Assembly: GCA_019359035.1 (NCBI GenBank)
Contig: JAHHIC010000034.1
Coordinates: forward strand, 167,251 to 231,250
Origin: Scytonematopsis contorta HA4267-MV1
GTDB lineage: Bacteria > Cyanobacteriota > Cyanobacteriia > Cyanobacteriales > Nostocaceae
Direction of reading: 5' to 3'
DNA: 64,000 bases
Below the pieces are notes generated by a model. The model did not search any database. It was given only the letters and a program-made list of their open reading frames with translations, and had not been told where the DNA came from. How positions within the stretch are numbered: position 1 is the stretch's first letter; every line of letters starts with the position of its first letter. Position numbers and translations under genes: made by a program. Positions 36,591-43,712 of the stretch are shown piece by piece.

Positions 36591-37232
36591 TTGGGGCTTG
36601 TACCCAGCTTGGCAGAGGGTAGATATACACAGGAATTACGTAAGCGTCACAAAGTTTGCGTAATTCCTGATTACTACGAAGATTTAGTTTTTCCCTTAAT
36701 AGATACATTTTGTAGTATCATTAAGCGGGATAACATTAAGTTAGATAAAATTATTGTATTCTTAACAGACCAATCTAATATTTTTGAGGAATGGCAAAGG
36801 CTAAATGAAAAATGCCCTTATTGGCAAGATACTTTGACTTTAGATTCGTTGTTAATCAAATATTTTCAAGACAATTTAAATATTACACCTGAGTTTAAGA
36901 CAAATGCTAATAATGCAATGTTAACATGGCTTCGTCTACTCGAAAAAGAATTTGGAGTTTGGAAAAATTTAACTTGGTCGTGTGATTATTATAAAGACCG
37001 CGAGTCTGACTTACGAAATCAGTTAATGCATAACTTACGAGGTATGGAAGATGATGATGTTATCAAATATTTATTAGGACGAAGCAATCAAATTCCTAAG
37101 AATGCAACAGTTATAGAAGTTTATGAACAGGACGTGAAAAAACCATTTATAAAAGCAATAAAGCTTTTACATTTACACTACAAAAGTGAAGATTTACAAA
37201 GTCAATTACAAAATATTGCATCTCGAATATGA
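36591..37232 (+). CDS. Hypothetical protein, probably N-terminally truncated
   Basis: The family is not recognised with certainty. From about residue 28 the 213-residue frame looks like a real protein: DKIIVFLTDQSNIFEEWQ, CPYWQDTLTLDSLLIKY and RNQLMHNLRGM, ending in an amphipathic helix. A beta strand ending in TDQ followed by R/N-x-H motifs recalls CARF-type (Csx1/Csm6-like) proteins, but no CRISPR array is in the window and this is only an impression. The first 27 codons span a 10-bp inverted repeat (36631-36668, AGGAATTACG), so the true N-terminus has probably been lost. A GTAGAG palindrome follows the stop. Confidence 0.45.
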   Translation: MGLVPSLAEGRYTQELRKRHKVCVIPDYYEDLVFPLIDTFCSIIKRDNIKLDKIIVFLTDQSNIFEEWQRLNEKCPYWQDTLTLDSLLIKYFQDNLNITPEFKTNANNAMLTWLRLLEKEFGVWKNLTWSCDYYKDRESDLRNQLMHNLRGMEDDDVIKYLLGRSNQIPKNATVIEVYEQDVKKPFIKAIKLLHLHYKSEDLQSQLQNIASRI

Positions 37233-37243
37233 AGTGAATCCTT

Positions 37244-37271
37244 GTAGAGGCGTCACATGTAACGTCTCTAC
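37244..37271. repeat. Palindrome of the GTAGAGACG family
   Basis: GTAGAGGCGTCACATGTAACGTCTCTAC with two mismatches; it lies between two convergent genes and may act as a terminator hairpin. Confidence 0.65.
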
Positions 37272-37286
37272 TCAGAAGTCCATCCA

Positions 37287-38858
37287 TCAAAGCCAGTTCT
37301 GCAACGACTCAAACCGAGCAAATTCAGACTCTAGCTGCCATTGAATCCGTGCGCGCTCGCTCTTCTGCAAGAAAGCACTACACCCTTTAGAAACAGAGGT
37401 TGAACCAGGGCTTTCGTTTGCACAAGCAGGAACCATTGCCTTAAACTCAGGCGATTTCCAGAGACTATCACCCTTTGCAAAACTATATTCCAAGCTATTG
37501 CGAGCAAGTCGCTTGATATCTTTGTATCCCAGACCGTATCTCGTTGCCGCTAAAAGATACTCATTACTCAAATCGATGCGAGAAATGCCTTCATCATCAG
37601 AAGCAAGGGTCATTGGTACTCCCGCCTTCCAATAATCCAGAAAAGGATGCTTCTCGGACTGTACATTTAAAATTACCTCATTACTGGTCAGACAAATTTC
37701 TACTAGCACACCGCGTCGCCGCATTTCTGACATCAACTGGAAGGGGCGGTCTTCAAAAAGAATATCCACGCCATGTCCAATTCGAGATGCCTGTGCTACT
37801 TCTACAGCTTCCCGAATATGGAACCGTAAGTCATCTGGAGGAACCAAGCCCAGAGTTAACTCCCCAGCGTGAAGTGCCACCTTAACATCGGGAAATTGGC
37901 GTTTGAAAAATTGCAGCATCCGCATTTGCAGACCGTAGTCGCGCAGTGCGATTGGATGGTCTTCTGGAGCGACTAGATTAATACCAACCACCCGCGAATT
38001 CGCTCTCGCGAGCGCAAAGGCATAAGCTAGCTGGGCAAACACTTCAACGGGCGGCTTTGTTCTGGTCGTTTGCTGCAAATAGCGCACCGTCACGGCACAT
38101 CCGGGCTGTGCGGATGCAGTGCCGCAACCGAGTGTTTTCGAGACTTGGCGTTCCAATTCCACAAATTGTTGACTGCCTTTTGCCACTAAATCCGTTAATC
38201 CTCGCTTGAGCAATTGACGCTGCATCTGAGCAAAATCTGCATTCCAACCCACTTCGCGCCCTAGCTGTCGAACTGCACTACCCTGGACGGTAAGCATTAA
38301 CTCTAGGTAATAAATATGCTGCGAAGCTGCCCGATTTGCAACTTCCGCGACCATATCATCTTGACGGCTTTTAGAGTCTGACATCACCCCTAAACCAGCA
38401 AAAGCGTCAAAAAATTGGTCGTGTCCTGATCTTCCAGCAAATGGGAGGTTGCGAGTAGACCAACGATTTATCAGGGCATCGTAAACCGATGTTCGGTTGA
38501 ACAGTTGTGATGCAGGAAAATAATTGCTGTCTTGACCACAAGCAGAGGGTTCAACTAAAGCAACTGCTTTTGGGTCAACACAATACCCATCAGCGGCAGC
38601 CCACTCTAGATAGTGCTCTGCGTAAACTGCCCCACTCAGGTGACTGTGAATATCTCCGCCTTTCGGCATTCGCTGTACAAATGCTCGTAAAGCGGCTGGG
38701 CGATTGCGATGAGCTTCAAACCAGCTAGCAGCTTGAGCTTCACTCCTAGTCGAAGACTGCTGTGAAGTGGATGGGACTTGAGCTGTACTTACCGAGATAA
38801 AGCAGCTAGAACTCGTTAATACTCCTAAAAGAAATAATAAGGGCGCTCGTCTACGCAT
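37287..38858 (-). CDS. Exported adenosine deaminase-like protein
   Basis: Metal-dependent amidohydrolase predicted to deaminate adenosine or a related purine outside the cytoplasm. The 523-residue precursor has a signal peptide (about 1-26, LLFLLGVLTSSSCFISVSTAQ). The deaminase barrel has the metal His pair in GGDIHSHLSGAVY (His71, His73), the catalytic HAGELTLG, RIGHGVDI and SDDEGISR. A signal peptide and the length of about 500 recall secreted growth-factor-type deaminases. Two CxxxxxC-type Cys pairs suggest disulfides. Base composition is clearly richer in G+C than the neighbours, and codons differ (CGC, GCC, CTG), a sign of recent transfer. Confidence 0.85.
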   Translation of the reverse strand: MRRRAPLLFLLGVLTSSSCFISVSTAQVPSTSQQSSTRSEAQAASWFEAHRNRPAALRAFVQRMPKGGDIHSHLSGAVYAEHYLEWAAADGYCVDPKAVALVEPSACGQDSNYFPASQLFNRTSVYDALINRWSTRNLPFAGRSGHDQFFDAFAGLGVMSDSKSRQDDMVAEVANRAASQHIYYLELMLTVQGSAVRQLGREVGWNADFAQMQRQLLKRGLTDLVAKGSQQFVELERQVSKTLGCGTASAQPGCAVTVRYLQQTTRTKPPVEVFAQLAYAFALARANSRVVGINLVAPEDHPIALRDYGLQMRMLQFFKRQFPDVKVALHAGELTLGLVPPDDLRFHIREAVEVAQASRIGHGVDILFEDRPFQLMSEMRRRGVLVEICLTSNEVILNVQSEKHPFLDYWKAGVPMTLASDDEGISRIDLSNEYLLAATRYGLGYKDIKRLARNSLEYSFAKGDSLWKSPEFKAMVPACANESPGSTSVSKGCSAFLQKSERARIQWQLESEFARFESLQNWL

Positions 38859-38936
38859 ATGGATCTATTTTTTTGTCAGATGATAAACAAAACCTTACTA
38901 TCCCAGAGAGAAAGGTAGTTTAATTTTTACAGCAAT

Positions 38937-40448
38937 TTAAGGTTCAGCTATAAACTTTCTTTTATCTTCGTGACAAATTTCTTGGATAATATTACGACCT
39001 GACATGGCTACCACAGGTACACTGCCACCTGGTTCGACCCATTGCCCTATCATATAAAAATTATTTAAACCTGGTAGCTTTTTTTGCATCCCAGAAATCA
39101 TCATAGACATTGTTTCTTTAGTCAATAACCAACCGCAACTAGAACCCTGCCAGTTACCTGTGTAGCGCTCGTAACTCAGAGGTGTAGCAACATCAATATA
39201 CTTTATGTCCGCTTTAATACCAGGGTATAATGTTTCTAACAAGTCGATGAGAATGCCAGATTCTTGAATTTGCTCGGCGCCGTAAATCGACCGCCCGTAG
39301 ATACGCTGCCAATAATCATAAGTAGTGCTTAACATAACCATGACCACCGATTCGCCCTTTGGAGCTAATGTCTGGTCAAAGCAGTAATGTTTAACACCTA
39401 CTTCATAGCGTTCTTCGCCAGCAATAACCATTGGTTTGTCAAGCAGGTATGTCACCCAGTGGGGTTCACCCGAAAAATCGCGGTTGACACCAAGAGACAC
39501 TTGTAGCTGGGAGTGTACGGGTAAATGACCGTCGTAAAGTTTTTTTATCTTTTTGTCTATATATTTACCACCTAGTAAATCGAACAGCGTGCCACGACCA
39601 TCACAAGCGGAAATAACACGTAGGGCGGTGTATACTTCGTTATTGTACAAACGCACAGCGACTGCACGGTTGTTTTCCACGATAATCCTTTCTACTTGGG
39701 AGTTGTAGTGAATTTCACCACCCAACTCGATGTAACGTTTTTCGATAGCCCGGGCAAATTCCAATGAACCACCTATCGGAAATCCCGCGTTATGGTTATT
39801 CATGTATGCAAGCAAGGACATACCAACCATCACGGGGATGTTTGTCCAAGCGAAAATTTGTGGAATAGCACGACGCAGAAAGGGGTCTTTGAAAGTATTA
39901 CCAAATTCCTGAGCAGAAATATTTCCCCACTTTGCAAGCGGCCCGACAAAAGGTAATAGTTTTAAACTTAACTGTACCCAGTCAGCAAAACTCGTTAAGA
40001 TTTTTGGCTTTTGCAGCAGTAGCGACATATCAAAGTCAGTGAACGCTCGAATGCCTGCACAAAATTCCTCAATCTTTCCGCTATCTGCTGGTGAAAGTTC
40101 CTTAAGATGACGTTCTAGCTTGTTAGGGTCGCAGTAGACAATTAGTGTTTTACCATCCGACCCGATAATACGCATCAGTTCATCATGATGAACAAAACAC
40201 CTGCTTTGAACGACGCCAAGTTCCTTCCACAGGCTGTAGAAAGGTTGCCCCACACCAGAACCAAAAAGGTAGTGAATGCAGCCGTCAAAGATGTACCCTT
40301 TACGCTCCCAGGCAGTACACAAACCTCCTGGCAGGTTATGCAACTCAAAAATCCTGGTACGGTAGCCATTCATTTGGGCATAGCAACCTGCGCTCAAGCC
40401 TGCAATTCCCGCACCAATAATAATTATATCAGTGGAAAAGTGTTTCAT
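38937..40448 (-). CDS. FAD-dependent oxidoreductase, phytoene desaturase-like
   Basis: Flavoprotein of the CrtI/phytoene dehydrogenase superfamily, probably acting on a carotenoid, retinoid or other isoprenoid. The 503-residue protein has the dinucleotide-binding motif DIIIIGAGIAGLSAGCYAQ (7-25), the FELHNLPGGLCTAWERKGY extension typical of CrtI/CrtO-like proteins, and a C-terminal FAD-binding segment VEPGGSVPVVAMSGRN. The substrate cannot be read. A TTCCTCAC-type direct repeat lies 26-44 bases upstream of the start codon, which links it to the 41-56 kb regulon. Confidence 0.8.
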   Translation of the reverse strand: MKHFSTDIIIIGAGIAGLSAGCYAQMNGYRTRIFELHNLPGGLCTAWERKGYIFDGCIHYLFGSGVGQPFYSLWKELGVVQSRCFVHHDELMRIIGSDGKTLIVYCDPNKLERHLKELSPADSGKIEEFCAGIRAFTDFDMSLLLQKPKILTSFADWVQLSLKLLPFVGPLAKWGNISAQEFGNTFKDPFLRRAIPQIFAWTNIPVMVGMSLLAYMNNHNAGFPIGGSLEFARAIEKRYIELGGEIHYNSQVERIIVENNRAVAVRLYNNEVYTALRVISACDGRGTLFDLLGGKYIDKKIKKLYDGHLPVHSQLQVSLGVNRDFSGEPHWVTYLLDKPMVIAGEERYEVGVKHYCFDQTLAPKGESVVMVMLSTTYDYWQRIYGRSIYGAEQIQESGILIDLLETLYPGIKADIKYIDVATPLSYERYTGNWQGSSCGWLLTKETMSMMISGMQKKLPGLNNFYMIGQWVEPGGSVPVVAMSGRNIIQEICHEDKRKFIAEP

Positions 40449-40492
40449 ATTAGCTCAAGGCTAAAACAACAATGTGAGCAAGTTGTGAGGAA
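40447..40492 (-). promoter_or_regulatory. Direct-repeat site 1 (FAD oxidoreductase)
   Basis: Half-sites TTCCTCAC and TTGCTCAC, 3 bp apart (40474-40492). A hexamer TAATAT lies exactly 21 bases downstream but overlaps the start codon, so either the transcript is nearly leaderless or another -10 is used. Confidence 0.5.
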
Positions 40493-40533
40493 AATAATAA
40501 GTTTTATTTACTCTTATTTAAAAGCCAAATCCA

Positions 40534-40788
40534 CTATAACTGCTCATCAAATACTGTTAACTCATCTGGCTTACAGCGTTTAATGACAGCTTGGATTTCT
40601 TTTGCTTCTTCCATTTCCAAATCTTCGATATAAGCTGGACGCATCATCTCAGCTTCTTGATGATTTTGGAAAGGTCCAAAGTAGTAAGTGCAGGATGGTT
40701 TTGCTGTGGTTACTTCTACCCACCAACTATTACCATTCATGGATAAAAAACTGGCAAGCATGTCTTTGATACTATTGAGTGGTTTCAT
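40534..40788 (-). CDS. DUF1816-domain protein
   Basis: Small cyanobacteria-specific domain protein of unknown role. The 84 residues match the DUF1816 pattern: WWVEVTTAKPSCTYYFGPF, then AxxxRPAYIEDLExE and a Cys near the end (KRCKPDELTVF). The domain occurs alone and attached to phycobilisome linker-like proteins. It follows a small membrane protein gene by 9 bases on the same strand. Confidence 0.8.
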   Translation of the reverse strand: MKPLNSIKDMLASFLSMNGNSWWVEVTTAKPSCTYYFGPFQNHQEAEMMRPAYIEDLEMEEAKEIQAVIKRCKPDELTVFDEQL

Positions 40789-40797
40789 AAACTAAAA

Positions 40798-40992
40798 CTA
40801 ATTTACTATTTTCCAGAAGTGTTTGATTTCTTTAACCTTGTTGAGCCAAATTAGGAAAAATAAGCTCTGAATTATTACTTGAATGATTATTGCTCTGAGT
40901 AAAAGTTTTCTTCGATTGATACTTTTAAAGTAAGGGAAGCCAAGGATAAATAGTCCAACAATAAATAAAAATTCATCAAAAACTGTTTTCAA
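40798..40992 (-). CDS. Small membrane protein of unknown function
   Basis: A 64-residue protein with two hydrophobic segments (LFIVGLFILGFPYF, about 8-21, and IIIQVIIQSLFFLIWL, about 34-49) separated by a basic turn SINRRKLLLR. No family recognised. It is 9 bases before the DUF1816 gene, which supports co-translation and reality of the ORF. Confidence 0.5.
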   Translation of the reverse strand: MKTVFDEFLFIVGLFILGFPYFKSINRRKLLLRAIIIQVIIQSLFFLIWLNKVKEIKHFWKIVN

Positions 40993-41196
40993 AGGTCTCT
41001 TGGCTAAAGTTTACGTGAAACATTACTGATTAGGAATATTTATTTTCATCTCTCTAAGGATATAAAATTAAAGATGGGTATCAAAAATAAAGACTAAACA
41101 AAATTTATTATATTGGGTTAACTTGCTCTTTGGATTGATTTGAGTCGCTTCTGTACCTACCCAAGAACTTTAGCCCGGTTTGGCTGTTAGAAATAA

Positions 41197-41242
41197 TTCC
41201 TCACAAATTCCTCACATTTTATTTATAGCCTGAAGATAGAAC
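41197..41242 (+). promoter_or_regulatory. Direct-repeat site 2 and -10 (hsp20)
   Basis: TTCCTCAC, AAA, TTCCTCAC (41197-41215), then 21 bases to TAGAAC (41237-41242). The predicted leader to the hsp20 ATG at 41297 is about 48 bases. Both half-sites match the consensus exactly. Confidence 0.7.
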
Positions 41243-41296
41243 ATTGAACTCCAATCTCAAGTTTGGAAAACATACAACATATTGGAGGTAACGATT

Positions 41297-41779
41297 ATGC
41301 CAATTACTCGTTGGGAACCTTTCCAAGAAATAGAGCGCTGGGAACCTTCACTTTGGGAGCCTTTACATTCACTGCAACAGATGCAACAACGAATGAATCG
41401 CATGATGGGTCGTCTAATGCCTAGCAGCAATGGAGAACTTTCTGCATTTGGCTATATGCCCTCCGCTGAGATATCAGAAACTCCTGAAAACATCCATCTC
41501 AAGTTAGAAATTCCTGGAATGGAAGCTAAAGATTTAAATGTTGAAGTTACAGAAGACTCTGTTTCTATTAGTGGGGAACGGAAGTCAGAAACTAAGACAG
41601 AAGAAAAAGGTATGGTGCGCTCTGAATTTCACTATGGTAAATTTGAGCGAATAATTCCTCTACCAACCCATGTTCAAAATGACAAAGTGCAAGCCGAGTA
41701 TAAAAACGGTGTTCTCACACTGACTTTGCCTAAGCTTGAAGGTGAGAAGCGAAAAGCTGTGAAAATCAATGTCGGATAA
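41297..41779 (+). CDS. Hsp20 small heat-shock protein
   Basis: ATP-independent chaperone that holds unfolding proteins. The 160-residue protein has a Trp- and Met-rich N-terminal arm (MPITRWEPFQEIERWEPSLW), the alpha-crystallin domain (about 48-150; ETPENIHLKLEIPGMEAKDL, SISGERK, FHYGKFERIIPLP) and the strand AEYKNGVLTLTLPKLE before a short tail. GGAGG lies 8 bases before the ATG at 41297. No CIRCE element is seen upstream; instead a direct-repeat site with a TAGAAC -10 is present, so control is likely by that regulator. Confidence 0.92.
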   Translation: MPITRWEPFQEIERWEPSLWEPLHSLQQMQQRMNRMMGRLMPSSNGELSAFGYMPSAEISETPENIHLKLEIPGMEAKDLNVEVTEDSVSISGERKSETKTEEKGMVRSEFHYGKFERIIPLPTHVQNDKVQAEYKNGVLTLTLPKLEGEKRKAVKINVG

Positions 41780-41845
41780 GTGCTTAACGCATCCGTAATT
41801 TTTGGGGTAGGCTTTCTAGCCTGCCCAATTTATTAAGAAACTGTC

Positions 41846-41891
41846 TTCCTCACAACATCCTCAAATAAATGGGTTATAAAAAAAATATAAG
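41846..41891 (+). promoter_or_regulatory. Direct-repeat site 3 and -10 (CBS-CP12)
   Basis: TTCCTCAC, AAC, ATCCTCAA (41846-41864), then 21 bases to TATAAG (41886-41891). The ATG is at 41932. Confidence 0.65.
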
Positions 41892-41931
41892 GAAATAAGC
41901 TTTCAGAGTTTCACAAAAATAGGAGTTAATT

Positions 41932-42561
41932 ATGTTGACAGCCGCAAACATTATGACTCGAAAAGTTGTGACAATAAGTAGTTCTGCAACAGTTGCAGAA
42001 GCTGCAAAAATGATGTGGCAAAAAGATATACGAGCTTTGATTGTTGAACGTGACCACCATCAAGATGCATATGGAATTATTACAGAATCGGATATTATCT
42101 ACAAAGTTACTGCCTGCGGTAAAGACCCTAGCAAGACGCTAGTATCGGAAGTAATGACAAAACCTTGTATATCTATTAACCCCGACTTAGCAATCGAGTT
42201 TGTCGCGCAACTTTTTGCTCACAATCATTTATTACGAGCACCTGTCATTCAAGGAGAATTACTGGGTATAATTTCTCTATCTGATATTGTCAGTAAAAAT
42301 AAATTTGCTGACTTGCCAGAAGAGATGTTACAAAAACAAAAGTTGGAAGATGCTTTTAATAAAGCTCGTGAAGTTTGTGGAGAAACAAGCCCTGATTCTC
42401 AAGAGTGTAAGACAGCTTGGAATATTGTTGACGAACTACAATCAGATACGGCACATCAACAAGTACGGAAGATAGAAAAAACAGTATTTGATGAATACTG
42501 CGAAGAGTTTCAAGAAGCAATGAAAAATCCGAGATTTTATGATAACTGGTGCAGTGGATAA
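41932..42561 (+). CDS. CBS-CP12 fusion protein
   Basis: Tandem CBS domains sense adenine nucleotides, and CP12 binds GAPDH and phosphoribulokinase to switch off the Calvin cycle. The 209-residue protein has CBS1 (about 6-62; GIITESDIIYKV), CBS2 (about 72-125; GIISLSDIV) and a C-terminal CP12 module (138-209) with Cys149/Cys159, the AWNIVDEL core and Cys190/Cys207. These two Cys pairs are those that form the redox disulfides of CP12. The fusion is a known cyanobacterial architecture. AGGAG precedes the ATG. Driven by direct-repeat site 3. Confidence 0.9.
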   Translation: MLTAANIMTRKVVTISSSATVAEAAKMMWQKDIRALIVERDHHQDAYGIITESDIIYKVTACGKDPSKTLVSEVMTKPCISINPDLAIEFVAQLFAHNHLLRAPVIQGELLGIISLSDIVSKNKFADLPEEMLQKQKLEDAFNKAREVCGETSPDSQECKTAWNIVDELQSDTAHQQVRKIEKTVFDEYCEEFQEAMKNPRFYDNWCSG

Positions 42562-42612
42562 AATCTTTTTGAGTTTTGAGTTCTGAGTTTGTTTCTTGAA
42601 GTTATTTTATAG

Positions 42613-42765
42613 TTATGAACAACTAGAATTTTCAAAAGTACATCCCAAGTTTACTGTGTAGGAGTTTAAATATGAAATCCCTATCAAAAATGACATGAGA
42701 AAAATCACATAAAGAATGATAATTTCATAAAAAAAAGAATTATAATCGTAATCATATTTTTTCAT
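42613..42765 (-). CDS. Unannotated small membrane protein (50 residues)
   Basis: A frame too short for usual ORF lists. It begins MKKYDYDYNSFFYEIIILYV, has one hydrophobic segment of about 20 residues (about 14-33) and ends CTFENSSCS with two Cys. AGGAGGG lies 5 bases before the ATG, one of the strongest ribosome binding sites in the window. A direct-repeat promoter site pointing this way lies at 42896-42941, giving a leader of about 125 bases that holds three copies of a GGCTTTTAATCG unit (42832-42880). Family unknown. Confidence 0.6.
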   Translation of the reverse strand: MKKYDYDYNSFFYEIIILYVIFLMSFLIGISYLNSYTVNLGCTFENSSCS

Positions 42766-42895
42766 AGCTCCCTCCTATATATATTATTTATACTTCCTCT
42801 ATACGTAAAACTGTAGTACGGGTATCTTGCCCGCTTTTAATCGTAAGGCTTTTAATCGCAGGGCTTTTAATCGCAAGAGTGATTATTCTGCTTTC

Positions 42896-42941
42896 ACTCT
42901 ATTTTCAATTTACGGTAAAAAGTTGAGGAAGTTGTGAAGAT
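42896..42941 (-). promoter_or_regulatory. Direct-repeat site 4 and -10 (small membrane protein)
   Basis: On the minus strand ATCTTCAC, AAC, TTCCTCAA (42923-42941), then 21 bases to TAGAGT (42896-42901). It is back to back with site 5, 12 bp apart. Confidence 0.6.
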
Positions 42942-42953
42942 TGAATTTTGGTT

Positions 42954-42999
42954 TTCCTCACAAGTTTCTCACCATTTTGACTTATAACTAAACGTGGAG
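42954..42999 (+). promoter_or_regulatory. Direct-repeat site 5 (methyltransferase)
   Basis: TTCCTCAC, AAG, TTTCTCAC (42954-42972). The hexamer at the expected distance is GTGGAG, a poor -10; a better one (TATAAC, 42983-42988) is nearer. Start codon of the next gene at 43044. Confidence 0.55.
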
Positions 43000-43043
43000 A
43001 CAAATTGACGGTCTGATATGACATATTTTCTCAGGAGGAATTT

Positions 43044-43697
43044 ATGATATTGATGATAGAGAATGTTTGGACTCATTATGGAAGATGGTCGGCAGTAATT
43101 ATTTGGGTAATTCTATATGGTTTGTTCTTGGCTTTTATTCCTTTCTATAAAAAAAGTCAGAGCAAACCTGCTAGTGCTTATCTGGCATTTGTGATTGCAT
43201 TTGCGTTAGAAATGTTTGGCATACCATTTAGTTTATATGTGGTAACTTGGTTGTTTGGCTTTACGCTTTCTGAGGGTGTTTTCTGGGGACATACTTTAGT
43301 GAAATATATTGGTTTTTGGGGTATGTATATAGGTTTGCTAATCAGTTTGATTGGTGCTTTATTGGTTATTTTCGGATGGAAGGAGATTTACAGACACTAT
43401 TGGAGTAAGGAAGAGGGGAAAGGCAGACTAGTTAAAAAAGGTATCTACGCCTATATTCGTCATCCGCAATACACTGGTTTTCTTTTAATTACTTTGGGAA
43501 TGTTGTTTGAGTGGGTAACAATACCATTACTAATTATGTATCCTATGCTTTGTGTCTTATATTATCGACTTGCTAGGAGAGAAGAGCGAGATATGGAGCA
43601 AGAATTTGGTCATGAATACATGGAATACAAGAGAAGAACGGGGATGTTCTTACCTATTGGCAAGAGCAAAAAACAGCGTAATTTAGTAGGTGAATAA
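43044..43697 (+). CDS. Isoprenylcysteine carboxyl methyltransferase-like membrane protein
   Basis: Integral membrane methyltransferase of the ICMT/PEMT type. The 217-residue protein has four or five hydrophobic segments and the C-terminal SAM-binding signature: GRLVKKGIYAYIRHPQYTGF (about 131-150), then a run ending LARREERDMEQEFGHEYMEYKRRTGMFLP. AGGAGG lies 7 bases before the ATG. The substrate, perhaps a lipid or small thiol, is unknown. It converges on lon with only 15 bases between the stop codons. Confidence 0.82.
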   Translation: MILMIENVWTHYGRWSAVIIWVILYGLFLAFIPFYKKSQSKPASAYLAFVIAFALEMFGIPFSLYVVTWLFGFTLSEGVFWGHTLVKYIGFWGMYIGLLISLIGALLVIFGWKEIYRHYWSKEEGKGRLVKKGIYAYIRHPQYTGFLLITLGMLFEWVTIPLLIMYPMLCVLYYRLARREERDMEQEFGHEYMEYKRRTGMFLPIGKSKKQRNLVGE

Positions 43698-43712
43698 CAT
43701 TAAGGAAATTCA

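Noticed and set aside
41221..41296. CIRCE or HrcA site upstream of hsp20
   Set aside because: No TTAGCACTC-N9-GAGTGCTAA is present.
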